Source: Gyrodactylus bullatarudis
Lineage: Eukaryota > Platyhelminthes > Monogenea > Gyrodactylidea > Gyrodactylidae
Direction of reading: 5' to 3'
DNA: 64,000 nucleotides
NCBI GenBank assembly: GCA_012064415.1
Contig: SSNU01000128.1
Span: 62,001-126,000 of the forward strand
This document shows positions 13,901 to 28,900 of the stretch, in pieces; the first letter of the stretch is position 1, and every line of letters begins with the position of its first letter. Under the pieces are notes generated by a model that saw nothing but the letters and a program-made list of their open reading frames with translations, had not been told where the DNA came from and ran no database searches. Position numbers and translations under genes: made by a program.

Positions 13901-16900
13901 ATTCTACAAAATTTGCAAACATGTTTTCAAAAAAGCTCTCCAACTATTTGGCAATATTTTTGAAAAAGTCCCCATTTCTAAATAACTCTGATGAGCGTCA
14001 GTGAGTACATCTTTTCTTCAAAAGAATTATCAAAAAAGAATGAATCACTCGGTCTTTCGTAAAAAAAGTAGATCTAGACAATTTGAATATTGCTAAAAGT
14101 TTTGCTGTAATTTCTAAGCATACTTTTCGAGAATTCTTTTACGCCTTTTATACTTCAAGGACTACTGGATCCTAATTGAGGTAGATTTCATTCCTACAAG
14201 GTGCTTTAATAGGCATACATTGAGTTGAGGTTGATTATCGAAATAAACAGGTAAATTTTCAACTCAAACTTTAAATAGCTTAGAAACTAGACGAGTCAAG
14301 AGAGTCTTTCTATCTCATTCATGTTTTCTCTATTGAAAGGCATTGCAAGTCAGATTTTCAGTTTTTATCGAATAACTCGAAATCTCTATTGTAAATTTTT
14401 TTAAGAAGCACATATCTGAAATCAACGAAAATTTCTCTACAAAAGTGGAAAATATCATTGAGTAGAATTTTTCCATGTAAGACTGTGTTAATTATTATTT
14501 TTGTCAAAATTAAAATAATGAATTTGAACATACATACATTCCATTTTATGGCAGAAGACAATATCTGATCAATTTGAGATTGGTCCCAATCAAACGAGGA
14601 GAAAATTTTTATTCAGACATGTCAAGAAATTTTTAAAATATCATCCAAATAAGAGATTGAGTTGAATCTAAAACCCAAATTTACCATCGAATTACAGGAT
14701 TTTTTTCTCAACTCAACTTGATTTAAGATTTTTCGAGCCAATTTTTACTTTCTGTCGCACACATATATACCAAACGACGCAAAATTCAATTTTCTATCTG
14801 TTTATTAAGGATTTAACTGATTATACTAATTTTCTAACTGATTTTGAGTAATTTTTAATTTCAGTTTTGGGAAATTTTGAGATTTTTGTTTTTCGCTTTT
14901 ATCTCTGGAACCAAGTACAAATTGGAAATTCTGAGGACAGATTCAGAATCAGCATGAAATTTTGGGTCAGGTTCACTGTATCTTATATTAATACCTTTTG
15001 ATTGAAAAAAAGTGACACGCCGCGTAATTTTTCACACGCATGAAATAGGAATTTTATTTTTCTACATTTACAGACTCACGACTGATGTATATATTTTCCC
15101 AAGGGTAAATATCCATTTTATCAATCTATTTTCGATAATTCCATGAAATTTGATGCAATATTTGTGTTATTATTATCAGAGAAAGAGTGAGAACAAATGT
15201 ATAGCATAAAAATAGAAGAATTATGAATATTTATATCGGAAACAGAGAGAAAATCATTGAGTCAAAGAAAGAAAGAGAGTATTCGATCGATGATCGTAGC
15301 CTGTTTCTGTTTTACAAGATTGAGTATGCACTGCATCTATATGATCTTTCAGAATACTCTCTCAAGTATACACCATACATGTGTGTCTGAGTGTAAAGTA
15401 TATTTTAAACTATTCACTAGTAGAATAAAGAGAGAGAGGTGTGAATTGATCTTACATTATTGTGGAACAATGGAGAAAGAATCAAAGGTGTTAAATTGAG
15501 GCAATACTTTATAGATTATAATTATGACTATGAGTCTGTTCTAGAAGGGGAGGTTTACCATTTTTGACCAGAGGCAACCTAACTTCCATAGGAAGCTCAA
15601 GCTAGTTAATATGAAGATGGGAATTTATGATTTTTACAAAATTCTCATTTTTTTCATCATGAAATCGAATTTGATTAAGATGTCATGAAATTTAGATCAT
15701 AAGGGCCGCTTTCACGGTATGGACAAGAGAAATTAAAAAAAAATCAATATTTAAGGGAATTATAGAATTTGAAATCTTGAAGTAGCGCCAAAATTCCCAT
15801 TTTTTGAAAAAACTTTGCTGATTTCAACGTGAGAGAGTGATCAAAAGTTGATGGCAATAAGACAAGAAAACCGGTTATCATAATAAAAATTATGAAGAGT
15901 TCTTCATTTTTCAGGGATCTTGAACCATCAAAATTTCATCGATCAGGAAAAATGATCAAAAAAACAAAATTTAATTTCCAACGATGATGGGTTGATTCTC
16001 AGAATCAGATTAAGCATATTTGCTATCTTTGCTTAATCGTGATCCTTAAAATCATCTGATGATCATTCTTTCACGATTTTGATTGGTTGTTGAAATTCTC
16101 GATATCTATTGTTCATCCAAGTCAGGGCAGAGACGTATAAATATAATTCTGATATGATAAATATTCAACTAGCGTTTCATCATCTGTGTAATTGACTGAA
16201 CTTGAAAACCAATAAAACTTCGGTAACTCAAAAGCCCTGTATCGAAAATTTATTGGCAACAATCGGTTTCTTTGTCGCCGAAATTTTATGATTTTGAACT
16301 CAGTTTAGAAAAACCGAACAAATATTATAGTGATGAAGGATATATTTTTTGAGTCTTTTCAGACTTTACTCAAGTTAACTTAAAATTAAGATTACTCTGT
16401 TTCAATGGGGATCCTAGATGAGGGAAGGGCCGTAGTATTTTCTCTAAACTTCCTTTTAAGTTTAGAATCAAATCATATTTTTGATAGAGTTCAGTGTTTT
16501 TATCAAAATTGATGATTTTCAAATATATTGATTGGATTAAATTTCGAATAAATGTAACAAATCATGGATGTATTCTTGTCATGTTTCATTTGATCAGATT
16601 AATAATAATAATATTTATTAAACAATACATGTGTTATCTATATAAACATTAAATAGATTCTTCAGTTTTGTGGAAATTTATAAATTATAAAGTTTTTAAA
16701 ATTCTTTTTCAAATTCATCATTATTAAGAGTTTTCATCTTATGATTAAGTTTTTCAAATATGTTTTTGGCTTTGTTGAAAATTGATAGCTTATGAAATAT
16801 GAATTACAGATCAGAACTAAAGTTGGTTGATATGAATTTGGGAATCTATGATTTTTACAGAAATCTCGATTTCTCATCAAGAATTCGAATATCTTAAAGG

Positions 16901-19900
16901 TTTTTTGGAATCCTACTCATGTTGCCCACTTCTAACAGTTGAAGAAAAATATGGCCATTTTTCAAATTTCAAATGGCGCCAAAATTCCATTTTTTGAACT
17001 TTGAACCGAATATTTTTACTGATTTGAAAGTTGGATTTGAAAACCCATTATTTTTCTCCGGATAGTCAGAACACGAGTCTATTTTGTTTCACATAAAGAA
17101 ATATACAAAAAATTCGCCATTATTATGGGAAATCTGAATTTTATCCAAAATTTAGAATATTAACTTTTTACTTGGATATGGCGAGTATCTCTCAATATCT
17201 ATGGCCAAATTCAAATTCTTTGTCTGATATAAATATTGAATTGCTTAAAATCTTCGAAATAGATAAAAAATTTAAGTCAGCAACCTCAGAAAAATTTTAA
17301 GCTCAAAAGTTTAAAAGGTAGAATTTCAAAAAAATGACCTGAACAACTCAAAAAAATCAGTTTGTTCCTGACTTTCCAGAGAAAATATTGAGGTTTTTGT
17401 GAAAATTGTAAATTCTCACGTTCTTGACAAAATGCTTAAGAATCGAGAACTTTTACTTTAACAAGACATATGTAAGCGTCATAACGAGGGGATTAGCGTA
17501 ATTTGAATTATAAGTCCGAGATAGAAGGCAAAATATTTTTATTACTGGAGTCGACACTCATAAGGAAGATAGGAGAATGAGCGAATAATAAGTGATAAAC
17601 GTTTTATTTCGCCGGGTCTCTTCAGACTTAATCCCGTGCTCTGATTATATACTATTTTTTTTTGTTAGAAAGTATGATTTTATTGATTTATAAAAGATAA
17701 AATAAATAAATATAAATACAAATATATATATAAACACAGCATCTCTGGATATAATATGGCGGTTCGATAAAAAAAAAAACAATAATAATTTGATTAATCT
17801 ATGTTCATGAAATATGTGTAATGAGTATTGTAGAAATATATAAACCTTTCAAGAAATTTCATTAAACATTCTGGGATTAATGAAGATTATCATAGAGGAG
17901 ACTCTTAGAATATTCAAATTTGGACTATTACATTGCAAATTTTTTCTGCTCTTCCATTGGATAAAAAGGAACTCAGGGAGGAACTCATTTTTTGATGATC
18001 CTGTTTCCAGGCTGCTTCATTTTTGTCGCTTTAGAAATCCATCCATTATTAACTGACTGCTGTGTCTTTTTCGCTTATGTTTAATTGATGGAATCTTTTT
18101 CACCTCGTTATTTGCACTAATTGTAGGTTGGCTCATAATTTGATTATCAACTACAGTTGACTTCTCGAATTGTTCATTGATTGGATCAGCAACCTTAGAA
18201 AAGAAATTGAAATCGAAGAAAAACACAAGGTCAGTGCGCTTAAAAAAGTTAACACGCAGTCCTCGGAAATGGTCGAAAGGCTCCTGACAAAGCTCAATGA
18301 AATCGCTAACAGAGAAGGTCAAAACAACGTTTTAACGATGGAAAAATCAGTTGTCGATTCACCTGTTGACTCACTTTTCCCAGACGATCTTGACTCTAAC
18401 ACGTTCAACTTTACTGACCTAGTTCTAGATAACGTAACCAAGCAAGTTCTTAGTCTTGGACCAAAGTTTTGCAAAGTTTTAGAAATCCATCCATTATTAA
18501 CTGACTGCTGTGTCTTTTTCGCTTACGTTTAATTGATGGATTCTTTTTCACCTCGTTATTTGCACTAAATGTAGGTTGGCTCATAATTTGATTATCAACT
18601 ACAGTTGACTTCTCGGATTGTTCATTGATTGCCAACTCTAAATTGGTTGCTGGGGCTGAACTCTGCACTTGTGATTGGTGATTATTGGCTACAGCCAACT
18701 TCTCTGGATTTTCATTTTGATTTTCACTTGTGCATTGTGTTGAGCTAAATCTGGGAGGGGGTAGGACTGTGGTGTTTTGTATTTTCTCTATTTTCGCTAA
18801 TTGCCTTTGTTTTGTGTACCTTTTCCGGCCTCTGGTACCAAGATTGGAAGCGATTACTTTCTGTACACATAAATCCGGTTTCAATTTTGATATAAAGTGT
18901 GTCTCTGCACTCGATAAATCATTTTTCCTTGCACGGCTGTTGAGACTCTGATCGACTTGGTAAAGAATTGTAAAATTTCCTTCGTTCGCCTTGTGTCCTG
19001 TTTCTTGTAGGTGAATCTGTACAGCACTGTTGTGCTTTGGCCTTAGATGCTCCTTGACTCTTTCACCTAGTGTTCTCGTTGTTTGCCCGACATATTTTGA
19101 ACCACATGGACAAGTAAAAAGATAGATCACTCCTTTCTTCTTGAGCTTTGGAATGGGATCTTTGTTATGTCCATTTAGAAGTTTGGTCGTTCTCTGTATG
19201 ATTCGAAGTTTTCTGCCTGGGAACGTCTGTTTCGTGATTTGAGTCTGTTTGTTACTCAATATTGACTTGTCACCTTTAAAATGTAGTTTTAGGTAAATTG
19301 GTTCATCGTCTTCATCATCCGGTTCGTTGTGATTGGGTTTAGCATGGGCATGTTTGTCAATGAAAGCCTCCGGGTAACCATCCCTCATCAAAAGCGATTT
19401 CAGTTTGCAACTCTCTTCCTTCGCGTATTCTGCCGAGACTAGTCTTTCAATGTTCAAGAATTCATTTCTCACTATGTTCTTTAGGGGAGAAGCTATAAAA
19501 GGGTAAAAACTGTGAAGGAGCATTCGTCTTTCTGTAGATTTTCGTCTTTCCAACTGATCCCTCACGAATAAGTTCAAGTTTTAGAAAGCTCAGTCTTTCC
19601 TCCTTTTCACATTCGTGCATACCATTGAGATGCCTTGACATGTCATTTATATTGCAATCTTCGTTGACTAGAAGAAAGGTATCATCCAGGTACCTGATGT
19701 AAAGACGTGAGCTGTTAATGATAGAGGTTTGTTCAAGCGAGGCCAAAAACATGTCTGCTAATAATGGACCTATAGGGCTTCCCATAGCAACTCCATCGAT
19801 TTGTTTGTAATAGACTCCTCCGAATTTGAAGTCAATGTTTTTCACTGTCATGAATATCAGATCTCCCATTGTTTCCGGTGGAATTCTACAAAGAGAAGGG

Positions 19901-22900
19901 AATTTAATCATCTGATCCTTTATAAACTTAATTGTTTCTTTAAGGGGCACGTTTGTGAACAGGGAAGTAACATCAAAGGACACCAATTTATATCCCTGGA
20001 AATTGGTCTGCCGGATCCTCTCTATGGCTTTCATTACATTCGATACGGAATAGGAGCATAATTGGTTTCTCAATGGCATGAGATTGTCACTCAACCACTT
20101 GACTAAATTGTGTTGGGGACTCGATGACATATCTAATATGGGTCGAAAAGCTAATTCTGGAGTTTACTTGTGGACTTTCGGAAGCAGATACAAGCGACTG
20201 ATGTCTGTATCTCTTTTAATCATGGAGAAGGACTCTTCAGGAGTGATCAGGCCTGCATCTACTAAGGATTGGATCTTTCTGTTGACTGCACTCGTGAAAC
20301 CTTTTGTACGTGCTTCTGCTTTTTTGCCATCAATGATGCAGAATCTTTTCTTGTCGGATAACAGTTCCTTACCTTTCATTATATAGTCAGATTTTCGCAC
20401 CAAACAGATACCAGTCTCCTTGTCGAGATGGCATAACATGAATTCACGATTCTGTCTGAGTTTGGTTAGAGCTTCATAATGACATTTTTGTAATTTGGGA
20501 GCATGCATCGTTTACAACTGAATCGAATCTATCTCTGTCTTGTTCCGATTTTGCCTTTTGTGCTGGTAATAAAGTTTTGAAATCCGATGTCAGTTTCGAC
20601 TTCAATTTTGGTTAGATTGGGCATGCAAAACTTTGGTCCAAGACTAAGAACTTGCTTGGTTACGTTATATAGAACTAGGTCAGTAACCAGCCCCAGCAAC
20701 CAATTTAGAGTTGGCAATCAATGAACAATCCGAGAAGTCAACTGTAGTTGATAATCAAATTATGAGCCAACCTACATTTAGTGCAAATAACGAGGTGAAA
20801 AAGAATCCATCAATTAAACGTAAGCGAAAAAGACACAGCAGTCAGTTAATAATGGATGGATTTCTAAAACTTTGCAAAACTTTGGTCCAAGACTAAGAAC
20901 TTGCTTGGTTACGTTATCTAGAACTAGGTCAGTAAAGTTGAACGTGTTAGAGTCAAGATCGTCTGGGAAAAGTGAGTCAACAGGTGAATCGACAACTGAT
21001 TTTTCCATCGTTAAAACGTTGTTTTGACCTTCTCTGTTAGCGATTTCATTGAGCTTTGTCAGGAGCCTTTCGACCATTTCCGAGGACTGCGTGTTAACTT
21101 TTTTAAGCGCACTGACCTTGTGTTTTTCTTCGATTTCAATTTCTTTTCTAAGGTTGCTGATCCAATCAATGAACAATTCGAGAAGTCAACTGTAGTTGAT
21201 AATCAAATTATGAGCCAACCTACAATTAGTGCAAATAACGAGGTGAAAAAGATTCCATCAATTAAACATAAGCGAAAAAGACACAGCAGTCAGTTAATAA
21301 TGGATGGATTTCTAAAGCGACAAAAATGAAGCAGCCTGGAAACAGGATCATCAAAAAATGAGTTCCTCCCTGAGTTCCTTTTTATCCAATGGAAGAGCAG
21401 AAAAAATTTGTAATGTAATAGTATATAATCAGAGCACGGGATTAAGTCTGAAGAGACCCGGCGAAATAAAACGTTTATCACTTATTATTCGCTCATTCTC
21501 CTATCTTCCTTATGAGTGTCGACTCCAGTAATAAAAATATAGTTGATGAGGTTCGGCAACATTATCGCTCCAAAGCAAAATTTTTTATTCAGCTTACATT
21601 TATTCATGTTTATTTTTCTTTATAGGTAGAGAACGGCTCAGATTCTTAACGTAAAGTTGGTTGATATGAAGTTGGGAATCTATGGTTTTTACAGTAAAAA
21701 ATAATGAATAAATCAATAAAAATTTTCAGTTCAAAGTTCGAAAAAATGAGATTTTAGCGCCAAATCGAAATTTTCAAAATGGCCATATTTTTCATAAAAA
21801 TAATTTTTTTTCTTCAAATGGTAAATGTGGGCAACATTTGTAGGATTCTTTTAGGAATAACTTTAACAAATTCAAATTCTTGATGAAAAAATTGAGATTT
21901 CTGTAAAAAATCATACCCAACTTCATATCAATTAGCTTTATTTTACCTTAAAATGTATTCGATCTTTTTCAAGATTAAAAGATTAGTTTTACCACGTATT
22001 TATTTACACTCTAACTCGTTTTCAGTCAATATTATTTCCTCTTGGTTTCATGTATAATATTCGTACACCATTTTTCGAGGAGTTCTAACTCTGTTGTCGG
22101 ATAATTTTGAGATCAGGTTTTAACATGAATAAAATCCGCTGTATCTGCTTATTATTAAAACTGACGAGAGAAATGTAATCTTGAGAGTTTAAAATGGTAC
22201 GCTTCTCTCCTAATATGAAATTCAAACTGATAGTGTAAATGTCTTGTTTGTTTAAATCATCAACCAATTGTATACGGAGTAGATATTGATTCAATATTAA
22301 AACTACATTTAAAATTGAAATTCTAAAATCAGGTATCAATTGCTAGCAAAAATTATTATTCTCCAAAGTAGCCGCTGTCAATTATCCAGACAATTCTTTT
22401 GTTAGAGTTTTCCAATGTAATTCTTCAATAAAGTAGTTCTAAAATATCTTCCATTATGGCAAAAAAAATAGTTTGATACTTTTCCTTTTATTTCAGACCA
22501 AGATCCCAAGTGAATTTATTTTTCATTTCATTTTGTACGTAAACTTTCACGATAAAGAAAAACCTTTCATCAATATGTATTCAATCAGATGCCAATTTTT
22601 TCGGAATAAAACCTCTCAGAAAAAATAAGATTTCAATAAAAATCCTATTCAAATTTTTTGTTGTTAAATATTAATAGAATAAAGAGTCTACCTCTTGTGG
22701 CAGTAAAAAATTTCAAGACAAAAGTTCTGATAAATTAGCATATCTGTGGGATATTAGCTGTACCTTTATTGTAAAAATTTTTTTTAGTCAACATGGATTA
22801 ATAATACTCACAAAGTGTTTTGAGTAAATCCGAGTGGAAGTCTTTGTAATCGAGGCTAATCAAGACCGTTCATTTTCATAACATGACAAGATGAAATTAT

Positions 22901-25900
22901 TTTTGTAAAATAACAAAAATTTTAATATTTTAATCTGTTCTTACAACACTCAAATTAACAGACAGTGAAGATAAAAAATAATTTTGTGCGGTCTTCATTT
23001 TTAAAAAAAAATCGTATTCAAGAAAAGTAAAAATTTACACACTCTGAAGAACAGAGAAATACGATTTTTAGTTTAGCCAATCATTTTTAATGCATTATTA
23101 AATGCAACACATGGTAATATAAATAATGTTTTCAATCTGATCTATACTTCTTCAGTGATGTTTTTAAGGCCATGAATAAATATTATTTTCAATAAAATTG
23201 TTTGAAAATTAAAACAAGATTTGTTGTGGAATATTTGAAAATCGTATATTTATTAAATTAGAATCACTCGTAGTAAAAGAAGTATTTATAGTGTATTAAT
23301 GGAATGTACTCATACTGACCAAGCGTATGAAAAGTATTCAGGAACATGGTCTTGATAACTGGATCAGATTAGTTTCTAGAAAATTCTTTTAATTTTAAAA
23401 ATATTTTAAGGATATGTCGGATGAAAATGGTCGTGGTATCATCGAGAAATAAAAATCGATGAAAAAATTTGATTAAAAAAATAGAATAACGAATTTTAAA
23501 AAAAATTAAAAGAATTAATAAGTTGAGATTGAGAATTTATGAAACGAAATTATCTGATTGCGTAAAGAACTTAATTGAAGATCTCAGATCAAAAATTAAA
23601 GTTGAATAGATAATCAACTAAATAAAGTTTATAAATACTTACACGAAAATGATCGTATTGATTTGAATCTATCCACTTTGGCTGATTCGCCCGGAATCTC
23701 TTTGGATCTAGAAGAAATTAAAAATATTCTTATAATGGAAATTTAAATATCAATTTGTATTTATCTCATTTAAATTAGAAATAGCTAAAACGCTTGTTCA
23801 GCTATTCTCAATGAATTTGGGATTTTGAGCTATGTATCCAGAAAATTTTGAGATCTTGATAAAGAAAACGAGAATTGTAGGGATCTTCTCGTATCATCAG
23901 GAGTTGCTAAACCCATGAAACTATCGGTATTTTGAGTCAAACTTCTATTAATTGCTTTACTTTAAACAAGAATTTTGAAGAAAAAATATTCTTTTCAGTC
24001 CCTCTGGCTTTTGGTTTTGAAAAAAAACATGGGAAAAATTCAGATAAGGTTCACAAAAATGTTTATACTAAATATTTTTTGTCCTCTAAAGGAATTGTCA
24101 GTGAGCTATCGTAGAATTTTCAATACTTGAGGACATCTTATTTCGAAATTCGGTCGACTATCAAATTACTTTAGAGACGAAAAAAAATATAAAAGCTACA
24201 CGTTTAAAACCAAAATATTAAATGTGTTTTCTAACAAAGAAAATGGGTTAGAATATCCAAATCAAATCCCAATAACACGACCATAAATCAAGGATGCTTT
24301 TTGATGAAAGAAAAACATGTAAAAATTTCCTGTTTCATTTCGTTGAGATAATAAAATTAACATTTAAAATTTATCATTTAATGAGTGAAATAGTTTCATA
24401 CGACTACATAAGGTGTGTATACTTGCGTACAAAACTGTATTTATGTACTAAATGTCTATTGAATAGGGAACGGTGGGTTGAAGATGATGATTTTTATGAA
24501 TTTATCTAACACAATTCGTTTTTCTATTAACAGAATTCTTGGACTCATTACTTGAACGAAATGGGCTGGGAATACATATGTTTTTTTGGTTTATTTTACT
24601 TTCTTAAATTATCCTCTTTTATTCATAGATTCGTAGTCATGGAAAACTATATTTTCTTCGAATATACACTCCTATTCTCAAGGTAATTAATAATAAGAGA
24701 TGAGAAGAACTTTCTGTTAGAATATATATATCTGTCAACTTGAGCCATTAAGATCAATTATTTCCACTGAAATGAGTACATACATTTTATTGATAGAAAG
24801 GCCTTATTTAGCCCTCCGTGAAACTAGGAAATCCAAAATTAAAAACAAATTGAAATACGCTTGTTTGTAATTCTAATTCCTTTGAATGAAATTTTTTTTC
24901 TTTTTAATCCGTCAATCATGATTTACACCTGGGTAGTATGAAGATGGGAATTTATGATTTTTACAAAATTCCCAATTTTTATATCAAGGTATTTTGGAAT
25001 GAGGTCCACTTTCACGATACGCAGAAAGATTTTTGAAGAAATTATGGCATATTTTAAAATAAACTTTTGGTCACTTTCTCACTTTGAAATCAGCGAACAT
25101 TTTCAACTCAAAGTTCAAAAATATAGGAATTCGACGCTACTTCGAGATTTGAAATATTCCATAATAGGACAATTCAAGTTAGGGAACGAAGCAAAACTTT
25201 CTTAGATTAGAAATGGTGCAGATTGAGAATGGAAAAGTTTACGCAATCAAGTTCAAAATTCATTTCTATCCATTTGTTCTCCGTTTGCAAAAACACGGTG
25301 GTTTCTGATCCATTTACTCATTTTTGAGTTGAGAGCGTCTTCTCTTGAGTTGAACATTTCCCCCTTAAGATAATGGCCTGAAAAGGTCTGGAATAATTCT
25401 TCATTTTTACTGTAGATTAACTGACTGAATAGTTCACCTTCTAGTTTATATAGAATGTGTATAGAATTGAAGGTCTTTCCATCGATAATATTATCCTCAG
25501 AGTCTTTGACTGCTGAGGTGCTTGCGACTGAGACTTTGTCTGCAGTTGCTACCCGATCCTTGAGGGATCATATCCTCCTAATAAGAGAAGACTTAATCAT
25601 AGTAGGGAATATTTATTCTCGCCATTGAACACTAAGAGAAGATCTCCACGTGACTGTACCTTGGGCTTTTTTATAGTTTATTAACGACATCCAATTCAGC
25701 ATTCACATACTGAGCATTCAATTGTTGCATGAGATTGTGCTCAGACATATACATTGTAATTTTGCAACCAGGCTACTATGTACGTATTACGTACACAGCT
25801 AATCTTTACATATCACTCGAAATCTGAATTGATACAGATTCTCTTTTCAAACTTAGACGATAGAAATTGGAAGAATCGGATTCAACAGGCAGTGGCCAGC

Positions 25901-28900
25901 CACGCTGAGTTGAAAAAAAACATGAAAAATTGCATTCAAGACTAAAGTAAGTATTATCTTGGAAAAATAAATATTCTGCAGATTAAAATTTCAACAGGTG
26001 AAGAAAATATTTCCAATTGTATTATCAAAAGATCAGAGAATTAGTAACAATAAAAAAAATTACATAAATATCCTTAGTAGTGACATTTCTTTAGAGAATG
26101 TATTTTAATTTATTATTCCCATTATCCTAAGGAATAAAGAATTTCTCATAGGAATAAGCAAAATAATTTATTTATAGCCTTAGTAATTTTTACTCTAATT
26201 GAAGATTTTTTATAGTTTATCCGAGAGAAAAGGATTTATCAATTGCAAAAGAACACTTCAAATTAGAGTTGGTCCCTCCAGAGTAACAAAAAAATCTAAT
26301 TCACTTTCATACTAAATGGAAAACGTAATTGAGAAAACTCGATTGATTTTTTTCTCGCATGGTTCCTGTAACTTTAGAGAGTTTTTCATAGTGTTACTCA
26401 TGAATAGGATAAATGGAATACTTCTTATGCATAAATTCATCTCTGAATAAAATTGTGCCATTGAAGAACAAAAACTGAAGAAAAACATTCTAGCTTATTC
26501 AAATTTCTGAAGTTCATATCCCAGATTATGTAAAATTTTTGGGTGGAAATTGGTAAAAAACAAGTTGAAATCAAAGTGTAAGCCAAGAGAAGTTGGATTT
26601 AGTGACAGTAGCGATGAAATTTCTTTGTTAGTGAGGATAACAAGCAGGAAGGATTGAATTGTAAACAGTTTTGAACAGACATATTTAATCTCTAATTGTC
26701 TTCTATATAAACCTAAAAGGGGATCGTAATATCTTGACCTGAGTTCTAAATATTTGTGTCTAATCTAATTCATAATTAATCTTCTTTTTGACACTCATCA
26801 GCATAAACTGTTTGGCTTTACTGATTAAAAATTCATCATAGATTTACTTCGATAAGGATACTACTTAAGGAATCATGATTTTAAAGAAAAGCTATTTATT
26901 CAAATTCATCATTTTATGCAACCATAAAAATGATTAAAGTTAGGCATATGAATGTTAATATTCAAGAATAGAGTTTTAGCCTGTAAGATGAAAATTTTCA
27001 AAGCTCTCTGAAAAATGAAGAAAACCTATCCTTAGCGAGATAATTAATTCAAAGTTATGATTAAAATTTCATCTTTGATTGGTATGAATTTATGAATTCT
27101 ACCAAAATTCAGATTTTTCCATCTTAGCAACATTTCTTGATAATCAGATCTGGAAGTTATGGGTTCTTGAGTTTCTGGTTAATTCCCGACTTTTTGTAAA
27201 TTAGTTCACCACGCATTAGGTTCAATTTTTTGTTTTTTCTCGTTATCTAATCACAATAGTTTAAATAACTTAAAGAACTGTTGGAATTTTGATGATGAAA
27301 TTTTTCGCCGCATGTCAAATAGATATCTTTAATAAAGAACTGTTTACTAAACAGTATTTAGTCCAATTGATCATATTGATTCATATAATAATTTATTAGA
27401 AAAGATTTATTTTTCTATGTATAAACGTGAATTCATCAACAGTTCTAATTATAATTTTTATCAACAGCTCAAGGATTTATGGGAGGTCTGGACATGGTCA
27501 TGTGAGGCTGAAATGAATCTAGGAAAAATTTTAAGTAGAATCTGTTCTAATTAAGTAGACATGAGTTACTTAATTTTTATTGCTGGTAACGAGTGGTTTT
27601 TTTGAAAGAAAATAAATAATCAAGATTTTTCATCAACTCGCAAGAAAAATAAACTTTAGTTTAGACAATGCATTTGTAATAGAAAATACAGAAAGATGAG
27701 AATAAAAGAGAGATAGTTAAAATGATTCAAGCAATACAGAAGCAATCAGAAAACAAGTGGAGAATCATTCTCTCAAGATTGTAAATTTGCCTGGTTTTTT
27801 CTTCTTAGTAGATAAATGCATATAAAAATAATAATCCATTTGTAATCGTTATAAACATTTTTCTATGCAAGAAAAATACATATTTCTATAAGAAGAAGAA
27901 TGGCTATGCATGATTCCATCTTGTTCGCATAATTTTGTATGAAATAATAGGGAATTTGTTACAATTGATTGTACTATATTGTAATATATATTGTCCATTT
28001 GAAAATAGAGGGCTTCAAATCTAATGGGTTTTCATTATTCTTAAACGGTTAAAGATTTATTGCATTTTGTATTGCAAAAGAATTTGTCAAAAAAGCGTTC
28101 ATTACTGGGTTACTCATCAGGGTGCTAGAATAAACTTTACTCTCAAATAGAATTGTCAAACATTGCAATTTTGTATGTGTCGAAAATGGTAATAAGAATT
28201 TAAAATCTGAATTTTTTAAATCAGCACCAAATCTTCAATGAATTTTTAAAAACTTTGAGTTGAAAATGTTTGTTGATTTCAAAGTAAGAGGGTGATCAAA
28301 AGTTGATTTTTGAACCACGATTAGATGAGGAAACTGTTTATCACCATGAGATTTTGTATGTTTTGACTTTTCATGGTGACAACTATATAAATGCAACAGT
28401 AAATAAATCTTCAAGGGTTCTATAATTCAAGACTTATTGAAGGGGATTTATCTTGTCTTCTTCAGGTGTAAGACAGGAGTAGGCAATGTTATTTAAATGA
28501 ATTTTCTTAAAATACGTCTGACAAAAAAATATCTAAACAATAATTTTCAATATAGACAATATCTATAAGAGGATGCAATTTCCAATTGAGTGATAAATCA
28601 AATGAGGAAAAACGATAACTTGTACCTTGACATTCCAAGTTTAGTTTTATCCTGTTAAGTTAGAATCTGAATTACTGCTTAACAAAGATTTTGGAATACT
28701 CGTTTTTGTTCATCCAGACCATTTATTAAATGATAACTAATTTTAAAAGAAATTAAAAATATCCTTTTCGAATTAAATATTTTCAGAAAAAATTAATATT
28801 TCTCTCCGAATAGTATAAAAAAATTATTTTATGAATTCCATGATAAAAACAAGTCCATGAAAAATTAAAAATATTCAATCTGGTCAAAATTAGAGCAGTT

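Larger units (their letters stand above)
17535..18660. repeat. PLE-1 left inverted arm
   Basis: This arm is nearly identical, in reverse complement, to 20686-21540. It contains, on the plus strand, the same 120-codon frame (18170-18532) that occurs on the minus strand at 20814-21176, with no amino-acid difference visible. Relative to the right arm it carries an extra segment at about 17655-17935. The near-identity suggests that the duplication is much younger than the decay of the central coding body, or that the arms are being homogenised. Confidence 0.85.
17535..21540 (-). mobile_element. PLE-1, Penelope-like element with two inverted arms
   Basis: This is a degenerate Penelope-like retroelement read on the minus strand. 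A central body (about 18660-20686) codes for reverse transcriptase followed by a GIY-YIG endonuclease, the order typical of endonuclease-bearing PLEs. It is flanked by two long inverted arms (17535-18660 and 20686-21540) that carry the same N-terminal coding segment and a hammerhead-like motif each. Inverted terminal repeats of this kind are a known PLE feature. Breaks: a frame change near 20.5 kb, an in-frame TAA at 20164-20166, and a frame change near 19.5 kb. It sits inside intron 3 (13416-22089) of the large minus-strand gene. Confidence 0.85.

Noticed and set aside
15257..15499. 80-codon plus-strand frame rich in Cys and Arg
   Set aside because: No domain, no splice context, composition like flanking DNA; most likely chance.
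18730..20061. Plus-strand frames at 18730-18951, 19801-20061 and 20078-20386
   Set aside because: Antisense to the PLE-1 RT and endonuclease frames.
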